Source of the DNA: Chloroflexi bacterium 54-19
GTDB lineage: Bacteria; Chloroflexota; Chloroflexia; Chloroheliales; Chloroheliaceae
DNA length: 64,000 nt
NCBI GenBank assembly: GCA_001898225.1
Contig: MKTJ01000058.1
Span: 413,364 to 477,363, forward strand
Direction of reading: 5' to 3'
The translations under genes and the position numbers were made by a program. How positions within the stretch are numbered: position 1 is the stretch's first letter; the number at the start of each line of letters is the position of its first letter. Of the stretch, positions 59,687 to 64,000 are shown one piece after another. The notes under the pieces are model-generated. The model was not told the DNA's origin and ran no database searches. It saw nothing but the letters and a program-made list of their open reading frames with translations.

Positions 59687-60781
59687 CTAAATCATTCCCA
59701 GGCCGTTAATCAGCACGAAAGACCGGGCGTTCCGCAGAAAACCCTCGACCGGGTGTTCCCGGATATAGCCGTGTCCACCCAGGATCTGCACTGAGCGGTC
59801 GGCCACCATCAGGGCCATTTCGTCGGAGTAAATTTTCGCCAGGGCGCTCTGGGAAAGGCCGTCATGACCCCTGTCCAGGTTCCAGGCTGCTTCCAGCACC
59901 ATCAAACGGGCGGCGTCCACTTCCCAGGCCATTTCGGCCAGCATAAAGGCGATGGATTGGAACTGCGCGATAGGCCGTCCGAAAGCCTGCCGCTCTTTGG
60001 CGTAATTCATGGCGTAGGCGTGGGCGGAACGAGCCAACCCTACCGCCAGCCCACCCAGCCCAACCCGGCTGTAGGCCAACAGTCTGGTTACGTCAGCGCC
60101 TTGCTCTCCGCCGAGTCTGGCTGAGGTTGGGACGGTGCAATTTTCGAGGATAACCTCGTAGGTTGCCAGGGCGTTCAGGCCCATATTCCGTTCGCGGGGG
60201 CTAATTTTCAGGCCGGGGGCATCTTTTTCCACCAGGAAGACCTGGGGTTGTCCCGCTTCCGTAGCGTAGACAAGAATGAGTTCGGCGTCTTCGGCCAGGG
60301 GTACAATCGCTTTGTGGCCGTTCAAAACATACTTATCGTCCTGCAAAGTAGCCAGGGTCCGGGGTGTCAGGGGGTCAAAGTCCCAGTGGCTTTCGCCCCA
60401 GGCGGCGGTCAGGTGGGGGAAGTCGTCCCCGGCCAGGGCCGGGAGCCAGCGTTCTTTCTGCTCGGCGGTGCCGTAGAGGGCAATCGGTAGCCCGGCCAGG
60501 GCCGGGGTTAACAGGTGCAGGGCCAGCGATAGGTCGCCGGCAGCCAGTTCTTCGGCGTAGAGTGCGCCACTCACCATCGAGTGTTCTTCGCCCAGACCGC
60601 CAAGGTCTTCCGGCACCCACCCGGCCAGTAAACCCAGGCCCCAGCCTTCTTTGACCAGGTTTGCCGGTAACTGGCGGGATTCATCGGAGTCATGGCGAGT
60701 TTTGACCACTCGCTCGTTGACGAAACGTCGGATTGTTTCGACAACCAGAGTTTGGTCCTCAGTTGGTTGAAAAGAAATCAT
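59687..60781 (-). CDS. Acyl-CoA dehydrogenase family protein
   Basis: 364 aa from the ATG at 60781 (GAGGTAGT upstream; longer frames read into untranslated DNA). MISFQPTEDQTLVVETIRRF is a typical N-terminus. Signatures DLGGLGEEHSMVSGALYAEE, KYVLNGHKAIVPLAEDAELI and QILGGHGYIREHPVEGFLRN. The usual EGT-type segment at the very end is reduced (ARSFVLINGLGMI), so the catalytic Glu is not obvious, as in some paralogous subunits. It may form a heteromer with the protein at 58425. Confidence 0.9.
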   Translation of the reverse strand: MISFQPTEDQTLVVETIRRFVNERVVKTRHDSDESRQLPANLVKEGWGLGLLAGWVPEDLGGLGEEHSMVSGALYAEELAAGDLSLALHLLTPALAGLPIALYGTAEQKERWLPALAGDDFPHLTAAWGESHWDFDPLTPRTLATLQDDKYVLNGHKAIVPLAEDAELILVYATEAGQPQVFLVEKDAPGLKISPRERNMGLNALATYEVILENCTVPTSARLGGEQGADVTRLLAYSRVGLGGLAVGLARSAHAYAMNYAKERQAFGRPIAQFQSIAFMLAEMAWEVDAARLMVLEAAWNLDRGHDGLSQSALAKIYSDEMALMVADRSVQILGGHGYIREHPVEGFLRNARSFVLINGLGMI

Positions 60782-60834
60782 ACTACCTCGTTGTTTATGA
60801 ATATTCTTGGTTGTTACATACTCCCCCGGCCTGG

Positions 60835-61104
60835 TTAGCGGGCCAGGTGTTCCGGTGGAATAACCAGGCTTGCGCCTCGCTCGGTCGGGGTCCATTTGCG
60901 CTTGGGGTCGCGCGTCAATAGGCCCGCCTCTCGCAAACCTTCCAGGGCGTTTTCGATTTCTTTATCGCCGCCCAGTCGCACGTTCAGGTTTATCAAATCG
61001 AAATTGGTCATCTGGCCGGGGCGTCGCTGGATAATAAAAAGTAAGCGTTTCTGTAACTTGGTCAATGGTTTGGGCTGCCCCGGCGCATCTTGATTGAGGC
61101 TCAT
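60835..61104 (-). CDS. Small winged-helix-like protein, 89 aa
   Basis: A strong Shine-Dalgarno (AAAGGAGG) precedes the ATG. The sequence KLQKRLLFIIQRRPGQMTNF, ALEGLREAGLLTRDPKRKW, ending TPTERGASLVI, resembles a winged helix of the transcription-factor type. It is 53 bp upstream of the acyl-CoA dehydrogenase pair and might regulate it. Homology beyond the fold is not recognised. Confidence 0.6.
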   Translation of the reverse strand: MSLNQDAPGQPKPLTKLQKRLLFIIQRRPGQMTNFDLINLNVRLGGDKEIENALEGLREAGLLTRDPKRKWTPTERGASLVIPPEHLAR

Positions 61105-61346
61105 TATTAACCTCCTTTACCTCGTTTGCGGTGGTCCACGGCCAATTTCCCACAAGTAGAGGCCGGGTCACCTTGATTTATCTCATAATTATATATGCTA
61201 TTTTACCGCAAATTGAGAAAAATTGCCTGGCTTCAGGCAAGCAGGCTTGTCAGAGGTTTAGTTTTGGGGCTAAATAGTTCTTATACAGGGTATAGTTTTG
61301 CCTTTTGCCACGGGGTAAAAACGTGACAAAAGGCTTTTAAGAATGG

Positions 61347-62447
61347 TTAGCTTTCCTGTTCGGTGAGGACCCGTTGAAGCTGTTCTTCGGTCAGGTAGCC
61401 GTATTCCACCAGGATTTCACCGAGCTTTTTGGGCTCACCCGAACGGCGGAAAATCTCCTGCAAACTGGCGGCGGTTTCGATATTGTCCTTGGAGATAAAA
61501 CCTTTATCCACCAGGATTTCACCGAGTTTGCGGCGGCGTGGTGTGCCCGGTTCGGTCGGACCGGAAGCAGGTTGGGGCGGGGCCGGGGTATTCAGGATAC
61601 TCATGATACTGCTGAACGATTTGCGGTCAATTTCCTCGATCCGGCGGCGGCCCACTTCCAGCAATTTCTGGGCTTTGATATTGCCCGGTTGCACCTCAAT
61701 CAGCCGTTCAAGGTAACGGCAACCTTCGTGTGGGTCGGTGGTGTGATAGGCCAGCCATTTGAGGGCGATTTCGTTTTTAGGGTCGAGTTCCAGGGCCTGC
61801 CCGTAGAGTTCGTGGGCGCGGTCGTTATCCCCGGCCAGGGCGGCCCGGCTGGCTTTTAACAAAATGGCCTGGATGCGGCGTCCCTCGTTAATCTGACTTT
61901 CCAGAAAATTTCCATCCAGTTTGCCAGAACCCGTCTCGGTGAGCCCGACCCGGAGTTGGACCTTATCGGTGGTGTGGGCCCGGATTTTACTTACGGCGCT
62001 GATAAGCGCCGGGTCTTCGGTACTCCGGCGCAGCCACGATTTTACCCGAAAGGTCAGCTCTTTGAAATTAACCGGCTTGGCAACATAGTCGTCCACCCCG
62101 GCCTCCCAGCCATCCAGGCGGTCTTTTTCCGAGGCCAGGGCCGTCAGCATAATCACCAGCAAGTCGGGATAAATCTTGCGAATTTCGCCGAGCAGTTCAA
62201 TTCCATCCATGCCAGGAAGCATGCGGTCGAGCAGGGCGATATTCGGTTTGCGGTTATGAACTTTTTGGAGGGCGACCGGGCCGCTCTCCGCCGTCAGGAC
62301 TTCGAAACCTGCCTTTTCCAGGCTGTACCCGATCAACATCAAAGTATCCGGTTCGTCATCGACCAGCAAAACAACCGGCTTTATCTCACCCTGGGGATTT
62401 TCGGCTGCGTTATTGGAATTAAGCGTGTTCATGTCACTCGATTGCAA
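61347..62447 (-). CDS. Response regulator: REC + helical middle + MshEN-type C-domain
   Basis: 366 aa. Receiver domain (about 24-145) with DDE, phospho-acceptor Asp74 (ALLDRMLPGMDG) and the switch Lys. The middle (about 190-285) has TPR-like helices (NDRAHELYGQALELDPKNEI). The C-terminus (about 300-366) has two GspE-N/MshEN half-motifs, RRKLGEILVDKGFISKDNI and PKKLGEILVEYGYLTEEQL. MshEN modules in type IV pilus and secretion ATPases can bind cyclic-di-GMP. No kinase or pilus gene is adjacent. Confidence 0.85.
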   Translation of the reverse strand: MQSSDMNTLNSNNAAENPQGEIKPVVLLVDDEPDTLMLIGYSLEKAGFEVLTAESGPVALQKVHNRKPNIALLDRMLPGMDGIELLGEIRKIYPDLLVIMLTALASEKDRLDGWEAGVDDYVAKPVNFKELTFRVKSWLRRSTEDPALISAVSKIRAHTTDKVQLRVGLTETGSGKLDGNFLESQINEGRRIQAILLKASRAALAGDNDRAHELYGQALELDPKNEIALKWLAYHTTDPHEGCRYLERLIEVQPGNIKAQKLLEVGRRRIEEIDRKSFSSIMSILNTPAPPQPASGPTEPGTPRRRKLGEILVDKGFISKDNIETAASLQEIFRRSGEPKKLGEILVEYGYLTEEQLQRVLTEQES

Positions 62448-62491
62448 AACGGCCTCGCTTAATTTGTAAAAGGTAATTTAAACGTCTTTGA

Positions 62492-63568
62492 TTAAACTTT
62501 GGTGGCCTTTTCCAGGAGTTCTTTATCCAGGAAAGTAAATTTACCTTTGTTCATAATCTGGCGGCCATCAATCCAGATGTCACATTCTTTGGCGATAGCG
62601 TCAACGTGGGTCGGGGCGCTCCAATCGGCCCCGGTCTGGCTGCCGTAGGGGTCGCCCAGGGCGATATGCATCCCCGGCAGTTTCTCGTCCTGCAACAGGT
62701 TGTAAATCATCTTGTTGACGCCGATATTCGCCCCAATCGCGAACTCACCGACCCGGTCGCTGTTCTCGCTAAGATGGGCGTAACGCCAGAACTCATTTTG
62801 CAGGTACCGGTTGTCGCAGCGGACCGAGCGCAAGCGGTTGTTTTCAATCTCTAAAAAGAGCGGGTTGGCGGTCAGGTTGCCGTATTTGGCCGAGAAGTAA
62901 TCGCCAATAGTGCCGTCCACCACGTAGATGCCGTTCACGTTGGCCGGGGCGGTAAAGACCTCGCCCGCCGGGAGGTTCGACCAGATTTGCGGCGTAATCA
63001 TGCCGCAGGTCTTAATCCATTTCAGGTCAGGGTCGAAAGTAGCCTCGATGTCGGTCCCAGCCTCAGTGCGGGTGTTGATGGTGGTGCAGTTCGAGACCAT
63101 ATCCTGGATACGCTGGCCGATACCATCCACGACCGTATAGTTAGCGCGCATACCCTGGAGCATAATTTCCGGGTTAATCGTCACCATGTGGGCGTAGCGG
63201 ACCTGGTGGCGTTCGATAACACTCACGAATTGTTTGCGGGCCGGTAACTCCCCGTCCTTGGACTGGACCGCGTAGAGGGCCACGTCGCTATTGGCGATAG
63301 CCTCCAGGATAGGCTGGGGCATATCTTTGATGGGGCGTTCGGTATAATCCTCGATGACATAGGCGGTGGTGATGGCCCCGGCGATACGAGCCGCCCCGAA
63401 AAGGGCCGCCCCGATTTCGATGGTTTCGAGGTCGGTCACGACCGTCATTTTTTCGCCTTCCTGGACCTTCAAGCAGTTGTTAATGGCGTTGCGTGCGCCC
63501 GGTAGATATTCCAGGTTAAAAGGCAGAGTTCGCAAACTATCGCTCAAGCGCCGGTCAGTGTATCGCAT
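62492..63568 (-). CDS. M29-type aminopeptidase-like protein
   Basis: 358 aa. Thermophilic-aminopeptidase (M29) superfamily: NCLKVQEGEKMTVVTDLETI near the N-terminus, LPAGEVFTAPANVNGIYVVD with metal-type Glu, RVGEFAIGANIGVNKM, and a C-terminal LGDPYGSQTGADWSAPTHVD with His/Asp ligands. A role in peptide catabolism is likely, in agreement with the peptidase/ABC cluster at 32-39 kb. I cannot verify that all metal ligands are kept. Confidence 0.78.
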   Translation of the reverse strand: MRYTDRRLSDSLRTLPFNLEYLPGARNAINNCLKVQEGEKMTVVTDLETIEIGAALFGAARIAGAITTAYVIEDYTERPIKDMPQPILEAIANSDVALYAVQSKDGELPARKQFVSVIERHQVRYAHMVTINPEIMLQGMRANYTVVDGIGQRIQDMVSNCTTINTRTEAGTDIEATFDPDLKWIKTCGMITPQIWSNLPAGEVFTAPANVNGIYVVDGTIGDYFSAKYGNLTANPLFLEIENNRLRSVRCDNRYLQNEFWRYAHLSENSDRVGEFAIGANIGVNKMIYNLLQDEKLPGMHIALGDPYGSQTGADWSAPTHVDAIAKECDIWIDGRQIMNKGKFTFLDKELLEKATKV

Positions 63569-63675
63569 GTAGTTACCCGGTTCCTTTCATAGGACTTTCG
63601 CTTGAAACACCCCTTTTGAGGTTGTTTCCCACCTGCGCCGTAGCATTCCAGGCTGGCGCGAAAGTCGTGTTACAG

Positions 63676-63742
63676 TTAGAAATCCGGCCTTGTCAGTTGG
63701 AACAGGCAGGAATGACCGGCATAAGAGGGGCCGGATTTCTAA
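63676..63742. repeat. 14-bp inverted repeat between peptidase and ligase genes
   Basis: TTAGAAATCCGGCC (63676-63689) and GGCCGGATTTCTAA (63729-63742) are perfect inverted arms 39 bp apart, 38 bp beyond the stop at 63781. It could terminate the upstream gene although no T-run follows on the minus strand. Confidence 0.6.
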
Positions 63743-63780
63743 ATCGTGCAGTTTATATTATTGGTTAGTGGATTCCCTTA

Positions 63781-64000
63781 TTAAATTCCCTCCATTGACT
63801 CTTGCAGTACGCGGTCTACGACCTGTTTGAAGTCTTTGGTCTGGTTGTATGTTTCAAGCTGGCGGTCGGCGCTGGTGCCTTTATCCAGGATGGTATGGAT
63901 GTAGTCAATCTCCTTGCGACTGCCTACTTCGTCCACCACTTCATCAATGAAAGCCAGGAGTTCGAGCATCAAGTCTTTGGCCTCAAGTTCTTCCTGCTTA
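63781..64000 (-). CDS. Carboxylate-amine ligase-like protein, C-terminal part (cut by window edge)
   Basis: The last 72 codons of a gene that starts beyond base 64000. The sequence KDLMLELLAFIDEVVDEVGS with RKEIDYIHTILDKGTSADRQ matches the C-terminal region of the GCS2/YbdK-type carboxylate-amine ligases, which join an amine to a carboxylate with ATP. The open frame continues to the edge. A TTG or ATG near 63972 inside it is not a plausible start. The assignment rests on this short piece only. Confidence 0.55.
   Translation of the reverse strand, partial: KQEELEAKDLMLELLAFIDEVVDEVGSRKEIDYIHTILDKGTSADRQLETYNQTKDFKQVVDRVLQESMEGI

Overview
The window looks like chromosomal DNA from a member of the phylum Chloroflexota, probably an uncultured or little-studied lineage. 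Supporting signs are lipoproteins with long Ala/Thr linkers after the lipobox Cys, many secreted beta-propeller (BNR-type) proteins, a bacterial deoxyhypusine-synthase-like enzyme, STAND/LuxR regulators with an extra N-terminal HTH, and moderately GC-rich genes separated by AT-rich spacers. This placement is inferred from content only. There is no rRNA or universal marker gene in the window.

Layout. 0.5-10 kb (minus strand): an RpiR-type regulator, a membrane-anchored glucosaminidase-like protein, an orphan sensor kinase, and a three-gene glycosyltransferase operon with one GT2-GT4 fusion. 10-22 kb: a GNAT protein, a frameshifted gene remnant, a ribbon-helix-helix/Clp-N protein behind a promoter that overlaps a palindrome, a methyltransferase, a DHS-like enzyme, an FKBP lipoprotein with a PIN protein, an OmpR-type regulator, a ferredoxin, and a large sortilin-like propeller. 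22-32 kb: a dual-HTH STAND regulator, a putative eCIS-type effector followed by a HEAT-repeat protein, an aldose epimerase, a strongly predicted unassigned structured RNA (about 29.35-29.77 kb), an APH-type kinase and a pirin. 32-39 kb (minus): a peptide-utilisation cluster (Xaa-Pro peptidase, dipeptide-type ABC binding protein and two permeases, DUF885 peptidase) that lacks ATPases.

40-46 kb is the most unusual part. A dense minus-strand array of about 24 tRNA or tRNA-like units reads toward a DUF2828/TROVE-like VWA protein (relative of the Ro60 RNA-binding fold), followed by tRNA-Asn, tRNA-Lys and an HNH protein. Between the array and this gene is about 0.6 kb holding long stem-loops and a 100-nt element with two T-arm-like hairpins, which are candidates for Y-RNA-like partners. 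Several tRNAs have anticodon loops with C instead of U at position 33, at least one is degenerate, and some encode CCA while others do not.

46-53 kb holds secreted proteins: a short Sec-type peptide precursor with three NEYEGQ repeats, a propeller protein with 21 Cys-paired repeats, a lipoprotein, and a protein with three C-terminal barrel-like repeats. 53-64 kb returns to ordinary metabolism and regulation: xylulokinase, a Gfo/Idh/MocA oxidoreductase, a REC-only regulator, a divergent nitroreductase/HxlR pair with a palindromic operator, two acyl-CoA dehydrogenases, a REC-MshEN regulator, an M29-type aminopeptidase and the 3' part of a carboxylate-amine ligase-like gene cut by the window edge.
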